Made by a program: the position numbers and the translations under genes. DNA of 58,078 nucleotides from JBBRHF01 sp038223055 (GTDB taxonomy: Bacteria; Actinomycetota; Actinomycetes; JACCUZ01): positions 1 through 58,078 of the forward strand of contig JBBRHF010000002.1 in NCBI GenBank assembly GCA_038223055.1. Reading direction: 5' to 3'. Below are positions 8,288 to 16,551 of this stretch, in pieces. Every line of letters begins with the position of its first letter. The stretch's first letter is position 1. Below the pieces are notes generated by a model. The model did not search any database and was not told the origin of the DNA. It saw only the letters and a list, made by a program, of their open reading frames with translations.

Positions 8288-10528
8288 ATGGCTGGCAGGC
8301 GAAACATCGCAGCGGACATCGGTGGTTGGAGCGTTCGGCATCGAGCGGTAGCGATCATCGGTTGGGTGGTCTTCGTCGCTGTCGCGATGACCCTCGGGAC
8401 CGTTGTCGGGCAAAAGCAGATGACCGCGGACGAGTACGCCATGGGCGATTCGGCGAGAGCCGTGCGGATCCTGGACCATGCCGGGCTCGAGGTGGCGGCC
8501 GCGGAGATGGTGCTGGTCACCAGCGACTCGCAGGTCGCCACGAGCCCCGGCGTGCGCGCCACCGTCGCCGACATGATCGGCAAGCTCAAGGCCACCGGAC
8601 GGGTCACCAAGATCCACGACCCGTACACCGCCGGCCTGGTTTCCGCCGACAAGCGCTCGGTGCTGGTCCAGCTCACGATGACCGGCGACCCCATCACTGC
8701 GGCCGACCGGGTGCAGCCCATCCTCGACGCCGTCGACGCGACCCGCAACGCCCACCCGGACGTCCAGATCGACGAGTTCGGCGACGGGACTGCGAACAAG
8801 TGGTTCAACGACAAGATTGGCAAGGACTTCCAGCGCGCAGAGTGGACGGCCGTCCCTCTCGCGCTGGGCATTCTGCTCGTCGCGTTCGGCGCGGTCCTCG
8901 CCGCGGTGCTGCCGGTCGGCCTGGCCCTGACGTCGTTCCTGGCCGCTAACGGCCTGCTCGCCCTGGTCAGCCACCGCCTGCACCTCGACTCCTCGACCAG
9001 TTCAGTGATGCTGCTCGTCGGCCTGGCCGTCGGTGTCGACTACTGCATGTTCTACCTGCGTCGCGAACGCGAAGAGCGCGCCCGCGGCAACGACCCGGAG
9101 ACGTCGCTGCGCATCGCAGCAGCCACATCAGGGCGCTCGGTGCTGGTCTCCGGGTTCAGCGTCATCGTCGCTATGGCCGGCATGTTCCTGTCCGGGATGC
9201 TCCTGTTCGACGGGTTCGCCGTCGCGGCCATCCTCGTGGTTCTGGTCGCCGTGATCGGATCGGTCACCGTGCTGCCGGCCCTGCTCTCGCTGCTGGGGGA
9301 CCATGTGGACTTCGGCAGGGTCCCCGGCCTGGCCCGCATGCGTCGACCGCAGAACGGCAGCCGGGTCTGGGGCGCCATCCTCGACCGGGTGCTGCGCCGC
9401 CCCGGCGTCGCCGTCGCGGCGTCCGTCGCCTTCCTGCTGCTGCTCGCCACGCCGATGCTCGGCATCCACACCGAGAAGTTGAGCCTGGACAAGCTGCTGC
9501 CCGGAAACTCGAGCATCATGGCGTCCTACCACCGGATCACCGCCGCCTTTCCCGGCGGCCCAAGCCCGGCAAACGTCGTGGTCAAGGCACCGGACGTCCG
9601 CAGCAGTGCCGTGACCGCGGCCGTGGCCGACTTCACGTCCCGGGCCCTCGCCACGCGACTCGTGCACCAGCCGATCCAGGTCACCGCGCACCGCGCGTCG
9701 AACGTGATCCAGATCGCGGTGCCGTTGGCGGGGGACGGCACGGACGCGACGTCCAGGCGGGCCCTGGCCACGTTGCGACAGGACGTCGTTCCCGCGACCT
9801 TGGGTCAACTGACCGACACGCAGGCCTACGTCGGCGGGAACCTGGCCTTCTCCCAGGACTTCAACGCCCAGCTGCAGCGGTCGATCGCGCCGGTCATCGC
9901 GTTCGTCCTGGTGCTGGCCTTCCTGCTCATGCTGGTCGTGTTCCGATCGGTCACGATCGCTGCGGTCTCCGTGCTGCTCAACGTGCTTTCGATGAGCGCC
10001 GCCTTCGGGGTCATGGTCGCCGTCTTCCAGCATGGCTGGGGGGCGAGCCTGGTCGGCGCGCGAGGAGTCGGAGCCATCGAGTCGTGGATTCCGCTATTCT
10101 CCTTCGTCATCCTGTTCGGACTGTCCATGGACTACCACGTGTTTGTCGTGTCCCGGATCCGGGAGGCGCACGACCGCGGCATGTCCACGCAGGACGCCAT
10201 CGCCCACGGGATCCGGATCTCGGCCGGCGTCGTCACCAGCGCCGCGGCCATCATGGTCGGGGTCTTCGCGATCTTCGGCACGCTGTCGATGACCACGTTC
10301 AAACAACTCGGGGTCGGGCTCGCGGTCGCGATCCTGCTCGACGCCACCATCGTCCGAGGGGTCCTGCTCCCCTGCGCGCTGTCCCTACTGGGAGAACGCA
10401 CATGGTGGCTCCCCGGCTGGCTCTCGTTCCTGCCGCAGCCGCCACCAGCCGAGTCCGGCACACCGTCGGGCCCGCACCCCGACGACGAGGCTCCCGTCGC
10501 CGGGGTGGAGGAGCACGTCTTGGCCTAG
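8288..10528 (+). CDS. MMPL family RND transporter
   Basis: 746 aa from ATG 8288, preceded by GGGAG. The layout is that of MmpL proteins: one membrane segment (about residues 18-40), a soluble domain, a five-helix bundle, a second soluble domain and another five-helix bundle. The proton-relay motifs are GLAVGVDYCMFYLRR in the first half and GLSMDYHVFVVSRIREA in the second. Such proteins export lipids, siderophores or hydrophobic compounds driven by proton motive force. No lipid synthesis gene is adjacent, so the cargo is unknown. It ends seven bases from the convergent meaA stop codon. Confidence 0.93.
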   Translation: MAGRRNIAADIGGWSVRHRAVAIIGWVVFVAVAMTLGTVVGQKQMTADEYAMGDSARAVRILDHAGLEVAAAEMVLVTSDSQVATSPGVRATVADMIGKLKATGRVTKIHDPYTAGLVSADKRSVLVQLTMTGDPITAADRVQPILDAVDATRNAHPDVQIDEFGDGTANKWFNDKIGKDFQRAEWTAVPLALGILLVAFGAVLAAVLPVGLALTSFLAANGLLALVSHRLHLDSSTSSVMLLVGLAVGVDYCMFYLRREREERARGNDPETSLRIAAATSGRSVLVSGFSVIVAMAGMFLSGMLLFDGFAVAAILVVLVAVIGSVTVLPALLSLLGDHVDFGRVPGLARMRRPQNGSRVWGAILDRVLRRPGVAVAASVAFLLLLATPMLGIHTEKLSLDKLLPGNSSIMASYHRITAAFPGGPSPANVVVKAPDVRSSAVTAAVADFTSRALATRLVHQPIQVTAHRASNVIQIAVPLAGDGTDATSRRALATLRQDVVPATLGQLTDTQAYVGGNLAFSQDFNAQLQRSIAPVIAFVLVLAFLLMLVVFRSVTIAAVSVLLNVLSMSAAFGVMVAVFQHGWGASLVGARGVGAIESWIPLFSFVILFGLSMDYHVFVVSRIREAHDRGMSTQDAIAHGIRISAGVVTSAAAIMVGVFAIFGTLSMTTFKQLGVGLAVAILLDATIVRGVLLPCALSLLGERTWWLPGWLSFLPQPPPAESGTPSGPHPDDEAPVAGVEEHVLA

Positions 10529-10535
10529 CTCTGGG

Positions 10536-12596
10536 CTAGCTCGGCTGCTCGGCCCCCTGGGACGGCGGGAGGTCATTGGCCCGGCGGATCACGCCGACGA
10601 TGCGGGCCATGATCTCGGTGATGCCGAAGTCCTTGGGGGTGAACACCTCCGCGACCCCCTGCTCTTTGAGCCAGCGGGCGTCGGCGTCGGGGATGATGCC
10701 GCCGACGACGACCGGAACGTCTCCCGCGCCCGCCTGGCGCAGCAGCCGCAGCACCTCGGGGATCAGCTCACGGTGCGACCCGGACAGGATCGACAGACCG
10801 ACACAGTGCACGTCCTCCTCGACGGCCGCGGCGACGAGCTGAGCAGGAGTGAGCCGGATGCCCTGGTAGGCAACCTCGAAGCCCACATCGCGGGCGCGTA
10901 CGGCGATCTGTTCCGCGCCGTTGGAATGACCGTCCAGGCCGGGCTTGCCCACCAGGAAGCGCAGCCGGGTGCCGAGCTCGTCGCCGGTTCGGCGTACGGC
11001 AGCGCGTACGTCGGCCAGCGCGGCACCCTCGGCTCCGACACCAACCGTCACCGCCGCCCCGCCGACGCCGGTGGGCGCGCGGTAGGCCCCGAACACCTCC
11101 CGCAGCACACCCGCCCACTCCCCCGTCGTCACCCCGGCCCGGGCACACTCCAGCGTCGCGGGCACCAGGTTGGTTGAGGTCGCGGCCTCGGCCCGCAGCT
11201 TTTCCAGCGTGGTGCGGACCGCATAAACGTCGCGACCTGCCTGCCAGGCCCGCAGCGCCGCGACGGCCGCCTGCTCCGCCGCCGGGTCCACGGTCTGGAT
11301 GGCCGCGTCGAGGTCGGCAGTGAGCGGGTTGGGCTCGGAGGTGGTGAAGCGGTTGACCCCGACCACGACGTCCGCGCCGGACTCGACCCGGCCCCGGCGC
11401 TGGCCGTGGGAGTCGACCAGCGCTGTCTTCAGATAGCCCGACTCGACCGCGGCGACCGCGCCGCCAATCTCCTCGATGCGGGCCATCTCGGCGCGGGCGT
11501 CGACGCACAACTGATCGACCGTGGCCGCCACGACGACCGAGCCCTCGAAGATGTCGTCGTACTCCAGCAGGTCGGACTCGAACGCCAGCACCTGCTGCAT
11601 CCGCAGCGACCACTGCTGATCCCAGGGCCGCGGCAGCCCCAGCGCCTCGTTCCAGGCGGGCAACTGCACTGCGCGGGCCCGGGCGCCCTTGGACAGCGTG
11701 ACACCCAGCATCTCCAGCATGATCCGCGCGACGTTGTTCTCCGGCTGGGCCTCGGTGAGCCCCAGCGAGTTGACCTGCACGCCGAAGCGGAACCGGCGGG
11801 ACTTCTCGTCGGTGACCCCGTAGCGCTTGGCGGTCAGCTCGTCCCACAAGCGCACGAACGCCCGCATCTTGCACAGTTCCTCGACGAACCGCACCCCGGC
11901 GTTGACGAAGAACGACATGCGGGCGACCACCTCGCCGAACCGCTCGGGCGCCACCTGCCCCGAATCGCGTACGGCGTCGAGCACGGCGATCGCGGTGGCC
12001 AGGGCAAACGCGACCTCCTGAACCGGCATCGCGCCGGCCTCCTGCAGGTGGTAGCTGCAGATGTTGATCGGGTTCCACTTGGGGATGCGCGCCACGGTGT
12101 AGGCGATCAGGTCGGTCGTCAGGCGCAGCGACGCGGCGGGGGGAAACGCGTAGGTCCCCCGGGATAGGTACTCCTTGATGATGTCGTTCTGGGTCGTGCC
12201 GGCCAGCCGACCGACGACCTCGGCGTCGGCCGCCGCCTCAGCCTCGCCGGCCGCCTGCTCCTCGGCCACGACCTCGTAGAGCGCGAGCAGCCACATCGCG
12301 GTGGCGTTGATGGTCATCGAGGTGTTGGTCCGGGCCAGCGGGATGTCCGCGAACAGCGCCCTCATGTCACCCAGGTGGCTGACCGGCACCCCGACCTTGC
12401 CCACCTCACCCCGGGCTAGCTCGTCGTCGGGGTCGTAACCGGTCTGGGTGGGCAGGTCGAACGCGACCGACAGGCCGGTCTGCCCCTTGGCCAGGTTGCG
12501 CCGGAACAGCGCATTGGACTCCGCGGCCGACGAGTGACCGGCGTAGGTGCGCATCACCCAGGGCGGGTCTCGAGGAGGGCGCTGCTGGTCGCTCAC
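10536..12596 (-). CDS. meaA: Ethylmalonyl-CoA mutase (MeaA type), adenosylcobalamin-dependent
   Basis: 686 aa from GTG 12596 (GAGAGG upstream). The N-terminal barrel opens with PPWVMRTYAGHSSAAESN and GQTGLSVAFDLPTQTGYDPD, typical of the MeaA/Ecm branch. The C-terminal cobalamin domain (about 545-670) has the base-off ligand motif LDGHSNG (His557), SILSGSH and VVVGGIIP. One chain carries both domains and no MutA partner is present, unlike classical methylmalonyl-CoA mutase (MutAB). The enzyme converts (2R)-ethylmalonyl-CoA to methylsuccinyl-CoA in the ethylmalonyl-CoA pathway. The crotonyl-CoA carboxylase gene (ccr) is not in the window. The upstream gap carries a 25-bp direct repeat that may be an operator. 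Confidence 0.92.
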   Translation of the reverse strand: MSDQQRPPRDPPWVMRTYAGHSSAAESNALFRRNLAKGQTGLSVAFDLPTQTGYDPDDELARGEVGKVGVPVSHLGDMRALFADIPLARTNTSMTINATAMWLLALYEVVAEEQAAGEAEAAADAEVVGRLAGTTQNDIIKEYLSRGTYAFPPAASLRLTTDLIAYTVARIPKWNPINICSYHLQEAGAMPVQEVAFALATAIAVLDAVRDSGQVAPERFGEVVARMSFFVNAGVRFVEELCKMRAFVRLWDELTAKRYGVTDEKSRRFRFGVQVNSLGLTEAQPENNVARIMLEMLGVTLSKGARARAVQLPAWNEALGLPRPWDQQWSLRMQQVLAFESDLLEYDDIFEGSVVVAATVDQLCVDARAEMARIEEIGGAVAAVESGYLKTALVDSHGQRRGRVESGADVVVGVNRFTTSEPNPLTADLDAAIQTVDPAAEQAAVAALRAWQAGRDVYAVRTTLEKLRAEAATSTNLVPATLECARAGVTTGEWAGVLREVFGAYRAPTGVGGAAVTVGVGAEGAALADVRAAVRRTGDELGTRLRFLVGKPGLDGHSNGAEQIAVRARDVGFEVAYQGIRLTPAQLVAAAVEEDVHCVGLSILSGSHRELIPEVLRLLRQAGAGDVPVVVGGIIPDADARWLKEQGVAEVFTPKDFGITEIMARIVGVIRRANDLPPSQGAEQPS

Positions 12597-12628
12597 GGGG
12601 ACCTCTCGCTGCACGGGTTGAGGCCCGA

Positions 12629-12677
12629 AGTCTACTGGCGGGTAACCGGCGACAGTCTACTGCGGGTAACCGGCGAC
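12629..12677 (-). promoter_or_regulatory. Direct repeat upstream of meaA, possible operator
   Basis: Two adjacent copies of AGTCTACTGGCGGGTAACCGGCGAC (25 bases at 12629, 24 at 12654 with one G missing) lie 33 bp upstream of the meaA start. Each contains a TAC-N5/6-GTA near-palindrome, a layout seen in TetR-type operators of acyl-CoA metabolism genes. The regulator is not identified. Confidence 0.4.
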
Positions 12678-12692
12678 CGACCGGTCAGGCGG

Positions 12693-13013
12693 TCAGGCAT
12701 TCAGGATGTCCGGCGCCGGCTCGACGGTGAGGATGCGGTACAGGCGGGTCACCCGCAGCAGTCGGAGCAAGGGCGGGTTGACGTCGCGCAGGACCACGCG
12801 GCGACCGGAGCGGCCGGCCCGGCGGTGTGCGCCGAGGAGCACGCCCAACCCGGTCGAGTCGACGACGTCGACGGCACCCAAGCAGATGACCAGATCACCG
12901 GAGCCCGCGTCGACGGCCGCGTGCAACGCGACGCGGACATCGGGGGCGGTGTGGACGTCGAGGCGTCCCGACAACACGACCTCGCCCGCGCTCGGCGCGA
13001 CGCTGACCACCAT
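12693..13013 (-). CDS. STAS-domain anti-sigma factor antagonist
   Basis: 106 aa from ATG 13013, with GGGGAGG nine bases upstream. A single STAS domain is visible: GEVVLSGRLDVHTAPDVR (10-27), then LGAVDVVDSTGLGVLLGAHR (45-64), where Ser53 in DSTG is the expected phosphorylation site. Members such as SpoIIAA and RsbV bind a kinase/anti-sigma factor when unphosphorylated and free the sigma factor. No RsbW partner is adjacent; a broken RsbW-like fragment sits at about 47.1 kb and a group 2 sigma gene at 53.9 kb. The 5' leader holds a 9-bp-stem hairpin. Confidence 0.85.
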   Translation of the reverse strand: MVVSVAPSAGEVVLSGRLDVHTAPDVRVALHAAVDAGSGDLVICLGAVDVVDSTGLGVLLGAHRRAGRSGRRVVLRDVNPPLLRLLRVTRLYRILTVEPAPDILNA

Positions 13014-13036
13014 CCGGCCACCTCCCCGACTGTTGA

Positions 13037-13070
13037 CGTCTGCGGGGCGTCGGTGGTTGCACCGCAGACG
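13037..13070 (-). promoter_or_regulatory. Inverted repeat in the leader of the STAS gene
   Basis: CGTCTGCGG (13037-13045) and its exact complement CCGCAGACG (13062-13070) flank a 16-base loop, ending 24 bases upstream of the ATG at 13013. It could be a leader hairpin or a repressor site. The rest of the gap up to 13240 shows no gene. Confidence 0.35.
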
Positions 13071-13240
13071 GAAGAACTTTCCGCGACGGTACGTCCGGAC
13101 CCTGCCGCAACAGCGCTGACACGCTGGAGAGACACCGACTTGTGTAACTGAGCGTCCCCGTCTCGCCCCCGAGGGTACGCACTGGGAGCGCGTCCAGGCC
13201 ACATATTTGGGTCTCGACTTGGTAGCGGTGTGTGCCCCGG

Positions 13241-14107
13241 CTACACGTCGTACGGGTAGAAGCCCCTCCCGCTCTTGCGGCCGAGGTCGCCGGCCGTGAC
13301 CATCCGGCTGAGCAGTTCGGGCGGGAAGAACTTCTCGTCCTGGGTGTCGGCATAGATGTTGAGTGCCGCATTGCGCAGGATGTCGATCCCGGTCAGGTCG
13401 CTCGTGGCCAGCGGGCCCATGGGGTGGCCAAAGCCCAGCCGGCAGGCGGTGTCGATGTCCTCGGCGGAGGCCACCCCGGTCTCGACGAGGCGCACGGCCT
13501 CCATCGCGAGGGCGCAGATCAGGCGGGTCGTGACGAACCCGGCCACGTCGCGGTTGACGACCACGCAGGTCTTGCCGACCGACTCCGCGAAGGCCCGGGC
13601 CGCCGCCAGCGCGTCGTCGCTGGTCTGGTAGCCCCGCACCAGCTCGCACAGGGCCATCATCGGGACGGGGGAGAAAAAGTGCATGCCCACGACCGACTCG
13701 GGCCGCGCCGTGACCGCCGCGATCTGGGTGATCGGGATGGCCGAGGTGTTGGTGCCCAGCAGCGCCCCGGGTCGGGCGATGCGGTCGAGGTCCCGGAAGA
13801 TCTCCTGCTTGAGCTCGAGGGTCTCGAAGACGGCCTCGATGACGATGTCGGCGTCGCCGACCGCGTCCAGGTCGGTGGTCGCCGTGATCCGACTCAGGGC
13901 GGCCTCGACCTCCTCGGCGCTGACCCGACCCTTGGCTGCCATGCGCGCGAGCGAGGTCCTGACGCCGCCGATGCCACGCTCCAGCGCAGCGTCGGTCAGG
14001 TCGCGCAGGACGACCTCGTGACCGGCGACGGCCGCGACCTGCGCGATGCCCGAGCCCATCAGGCCGGCGCCGACGACCGCAAGCCGGCTGACGGGAGTGG
14101 TCGGCAT
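13241..14107 (-). CDS. 3-hydroxybutyryl-CoA dehydrogenase
   Basis: 288 aa from ATG 14107 (GAGGAG upstream). NAD site LAVVGAGLMGSG (Gly13-x-Gly15-xx-Gly18), GTNTSAIP (119-126) and the catalytic GMHFFSPVPMMALCE (His143, Glu155) are all present, and the protein has the single-module length of Hbd/PaaH. It interconverts acetoacetyl-CoA and 3-hydroxybutyryl-CoA. Its place just upstream of the STAS gene and meaA suits a supply role for the ethylmalonyl-CoA pathway or polyhydroxybutyrate turnover. It is a second copy of the function also present, doubled, at 4433-6214. Confidence 0.93.
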   Translation of the reverse strand: MPTTPVSRLAVVGAGLMGSGIAQVAAVAGHEVVLRDLTDAALERGIGGVRTSLARMAAKGRVSAEEVEAALSRITATTDLDAVGDADIVIEAVFETLELKQEIFRDLDRIARPGALLGTNTSAIPITQIAAVTARPESVVGMHFFSPVPMMALCELVRGYQTSDDALAAARAFAESVGKTCVVVNRDVAGFVTTRLICALAMEAVRLVETGVASAEDIDTACRLGFGHPMGPLATSDLTGIDILRNAALNIYADTQDEKFFPPELLSRMVTAGDLGRKSGRGFYPYDV

Positions 14108-14251
14108 GGTTCGCGCTCCTCTGCTGTCGGTGCTGGCGAGTGCTCTGCGGCCCGGTCTGTCGCCGGGTTGCCCGGGTCGCCGGTGAGCCTAACGCCTGCC
14201 CGAACGCGCCCCGAGGCGACCCGGGCGCGCCGGACCGCCACACAGGGGCGC

Positions 14252-14590
14252 ATGCCCGTTCTGGCGGCGGCCGGCAGCTACAACTTCATGGTCGGCCCGG
14301 CGATGGCCTTCGCGGTCGTCGGCGTCCTGGCGCTGCTGCTGCGCTGGGCCTATGGCGGGCACGGGTCCTCCCTGGTGGAGCGGCTGCCCCGGCGGGGCTC
14401 CAGCAGTGAGTACGGCCTGCTCGTCGCGATCGCCTCCCCGGGGTCCTTCGTCGAGGGTGAGCTGCTGCGGCGCCGGCTCGAGGACGCCGGGGTGCGCGCC
14501 ACCCTGGTCAGCACCGACGACGGGCCCCGATTGATGGTGTTCGCCGAGGCGGAGAAGCGGGCCCGCGGCATCCTCGCCCGCACGGACTGA
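14252..14590 (+). CDS. Small membrane-anchored protein with DUF2007-like domain
   Basis: 112 aa from ATG 14252. One membrane segment (about 12-31, VGPAMAFAVVGVLALLLRWA) is followed by a cytoplasmic part that resembles the putative signal-transducing domain DUF2007: ASPGSFVEGELLRRRLEDAG and a final ARGILAR. Function is unknown. ATG 14287 is an alternative start but would remove only the first residues before the helix. It ends 15 bp from the convergent murA stop codon. The family match is by eye and moderate. Confidence 0.7.
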   Translation: MPVLAAAGSYNFMVGPAMAFAVVGVLALLLRWAYGGHGSSLVERLPRRGSSSEYGLLVAIASPGSFVEGELLRRRLEDAGVRATLVSTDDGPRLMVFAEAEKRARGILARTD

Positions 14591-14605
14591 GGCGCCGGCG
14601 CCTGG

Positions 14606-15922
14606 TCACGGCCCGAAGCCCTCGTCCTCGGGTTCACGGGTGACCTGCGCCCCCAGCGACACCAGCTGGCCGAGGAAGCCGGGGTAGCCGCGGTCGACGT
14701 GGTAGCCGTCACTGACCGTGGTGACACCCTCGGCCACCAGCCCCGCGAGCACCAAGCCGGCTCCCGCCCGGATGTCGGTGGCACGCACCGGCGCACCGGA
14801 GAGCCGCTCCTTCCCCCGTACGACGGCGTGATGACCGTCGGTGCGGATCTCCGCGCCCAGCCGGACCAGCTCGTTGACGAACATGAAGCGTCCCTCGAAC
14901 ACGTTCTCGGTGACCATTGCCGAACCCTCGGCCACCGCGTTGAGCGCCATCACCATCGGCTGCAGGTCGGTCGGAAAACCAGGGAACGGCAACGTCACGA
15001 CGTCCACGGCGCGAGGGCGGCCGTCCATACGCACCCGAAACCCGCCCTCTCCACCCTCCACCCCCCCGCCGTCCTCGAACCAGTCGACCGTCGCCCCCGC
15101 CGTCACCAGCTTGTCCAGCACGATCTCGATGTGCTGCGGGCGGGCCCGCCGGATGGTGATGTCGCCGCGGGTCATGGCGGCGGCGATCGCCCAGGTGCCC
15201 GCGACGACGCGGTCAGGCACGGCGACGTGCTGCACCGGGTGCAGCGCGTCGACGCCCTCGATCTCCAGCATCGAGGATCCGGCGCCGGTGATCTGGGCGC
15301 CCATCTGCTTGAGCATGAGACACAGGTCGATGATCTCCGGCTCGCGGGCCGCATTGTCGATGACGGTGTGCCCCGTGGCCAGCACCGCGGCCATCAGCAG
15401 GTTCTCGGTCGCGCCCACGCTCGGGAAGTCCAGCCAGATGACCGACCCGGTCAGCCCGCGGGGCGCGCGGGCGTGGATGAAGCCGTGCTCGTGGGCCACG
15501 GTTGCCCCGAGCTTCTCCAAGCCAGCGACGTGGAAGTCCAGGCCGCGCGAGCCGATGGCGTCGCCGCCCGGCAGGGCCACGTCGGCCTGGCCGCAGCGGG
15601 CCACCAGCGGCCCGAGCACGCAGATCGAGGCGCGCATCCGGCGCACGAGGTCGTAGTCGGCCTGGTGGCCCGGCAGCTCGGGCACGTCGATGTCCAGCCG
15701 GCCGCGCGCCACGTCGTAGCCCACCTGGCAGCCCAGCCGGCGCAGCAGCTCGGACATGATCTGGGTGTCGAGGATGTCGGGAACCTCGGTCAGGGTCGTG
15801 GTGCCCGGAGCCAGCAGGGCCGCAGCCATCAGCTTGAGGACGCTGTTCTTCGCCCCGGTGACCCGCACGGCGCCCTCGAGACGGGCCCCGCCGACGACGC
15901 GAAACCGCTCCACCCGCGGCAT
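14606..15922 (-). CDS. murA: UDP-N-acetylglucosamine 1-carboxyvinyltransferase MurA with Asp at the catalytic Cys position
   Basis: 438 aa. It transfers enolpyruvate from PEP to UDP-GlcNAc, the first committed step of peptidoglycan synthesis, in the cytoplasm. GAKNSVLKLMAA (Lys25, matching E. coli Lys22) and repeated EPSP-type domains identify it. The loop that carries Cys115 in E. coli reads LPGGDAIGSRGLDFH here, so residue 121 is Asp (codon 15560-15562). Asp at this site keeps activity and prevents alkylation by fosfomycin, as known for M. tuberculosis and Chlamydia. The ATG at 15922 is only 15 bp from the divergent adenosyltransferase start. Confidence 0.96.
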   Translation of the reverse strand: MPRVERFRVVGGARLEGAVRVTGAKNSVLKLMAAALLAPGTTTLTEVPDILDTQIMSELLRRLGCQVGYDVARGRLDIDVPELPGHQADYDLVRRMRASICVLGPLVARCGQADVALPGGDAIGSRGLDFHVAGLEKLGATVAHEHGFIHARAPRGLTGSVIWLDFPSVGATENLLMAAVLATGHTVIDNAAREPEIIDLCLMLKQMGAQITGAGSSMLEIEGVDALHPVQHVAVPDRVVAGTWAIAAAMTRGDITIRRARPQHIEIVLDKLVTAGATVDWFEDGGGVEGGEGGFRVRMDGRPRAVDVVTLPFPGFPTDLQPMVMALNAVAEGSAMVTENVFEGRFMFVNELVRLGAEIRTDGHHAVVRGKERLSGAPVRATDIRAGAGLVLAGLVAEGVTTVSDGYHVDRGYPGFLGQLVSLGAQVTREPEDEGFGP

Positions 15923-15924
15923 CG

Positions 15925-15930
15925 TAGGCT
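15925..15930 (+). promoter_or_regulatory. -10 hexamer of a leaderless adenosyltransferase promoter
   Basis: TAGGCT (TANNNT class) ends seven bases before the ATG at 15938, which suits a leaderless transcript. The whole gap to the divergent murA start is 15 bp, so the -35 region lies inside murA. Confidence 0.5.
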
Positions 15931-15937
15931 GTGGCGC

Positions 15938-16507
15938 ATGGTCAACCTGACGCGCATCTACACCCGCACCGGAGACGACGGCACGACCGGGTTCGGCGGC
16001 CGCGGCCGGATCAGCAAGAGCGACGCCCGGCTGGTCGCCTATGCCGACTGCGACGAGGCCAACTGCGCGGTGGGCGTGGTGCAGGCGATGGACCTCGAGG
16101 CCGATGTGGCCGCGGTCCTGCGCCGGGTCCAGAACGACCTGTTCGACGTCGGCGCCGACCTGTGCACCCCGATCGAGCCGGATCCGAAATACCCGCCGCT
16201 GCGCGTGGTCGAGACCCAGGTGGAGGCGCTGGAGAACGAGATCGACCGGTTCAACGAGCCGCTGTCGGACCTGCGCTCGTTCGTGCTGCCCGGCGGGATG
16301 GCCGCTGCGGCCCAGCTGCACGTCGCGCGCACTGTCGTACGGCGAGCGGAGCGCTCGACCTGGCAGGCGCTCGCCGAGCACCCGGAGTCGATGAACCCGA
16401 TCACCGCCAAATATCTCAACCGGTGCTCCGACCTGCTGTTCGTGCTGGCTCGGTTCGTCAACCGGGAGCAGGGCGACGTCCTCTGGGTGCCCGGCGCCAA
16501 CCGCTGA
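15938..16507 (+). CDS. PduO-type cob(I)alamin adenosyltransferase
   Basis: 189 aa from ATG 15938. The ATP-binding N terminus reads TRIYTRTGDDGTTGFGGRGR (5-24) and is followed by AYADCDEANCAVG. ARTVVRRAERSTW and YLNRCSDLLFVLARFVN are further PduO-family signatures. The enzyme adds the 5'-deoxyadenosyl group to cob(I)alamin, making the cofactor that the MeaA mutase at 10.5-12.6 kb needs. In mycobacteria the homologue (Rv1314c, from memory) also lies between the atp operon and murA. The stop codon lies inside a 14-bp tandem repeat. Confidence 0.94.
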   Translation: MVNLTRIYTRTGDDGTTGFGGRGRISKSDARLVAYADCDEANCAVGVVQAMDLEADVAAVLRRVQNDLFDVGADLCTPIEPDPKYPPLRVVETQVEALENEIDRFNEPLSDLRSFVLPGGMAAAAQLHVARTVVRRAERSTWQALAEHPESMNPITAKYLNRCSDLLFVLARFVNREQGDVLWVPGANR

Positions 16508-16537
16508 CCGCCAACCGCTGACCGCCAACCGCTGACC
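16496..16537 (+). repeat. Three 14-bp tandem repeats across a stop codon
   Basis: GCCAACCGCTGACC occurs at 16496, 16510 and 16524. The first copy supplies the last codons and TGA of the adenosyltransferase gene; the others fill the gap to the convergent DUF2550 gene. Confidence 0.9.
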
Positions 16538-16551
16538 CGCGAGTGTGCGGG

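Noticed and set aside
10536..12596. Classical methylmalonyl-CoA mutase (MutB)
   Set aside because: Single-chain architecture without MutA and an N terminus of the MeaA branch favour ethylmalonyl-CoA mutase.
12693..14243. A single 516-codon gene joining the STAS and upstream regions
   Set aside because: The upper part is antisense-frame DNA of the hydroxybutyryl-CoA dehydrogenase gene; the STAS domain has its own start and ribosome site at 13013.
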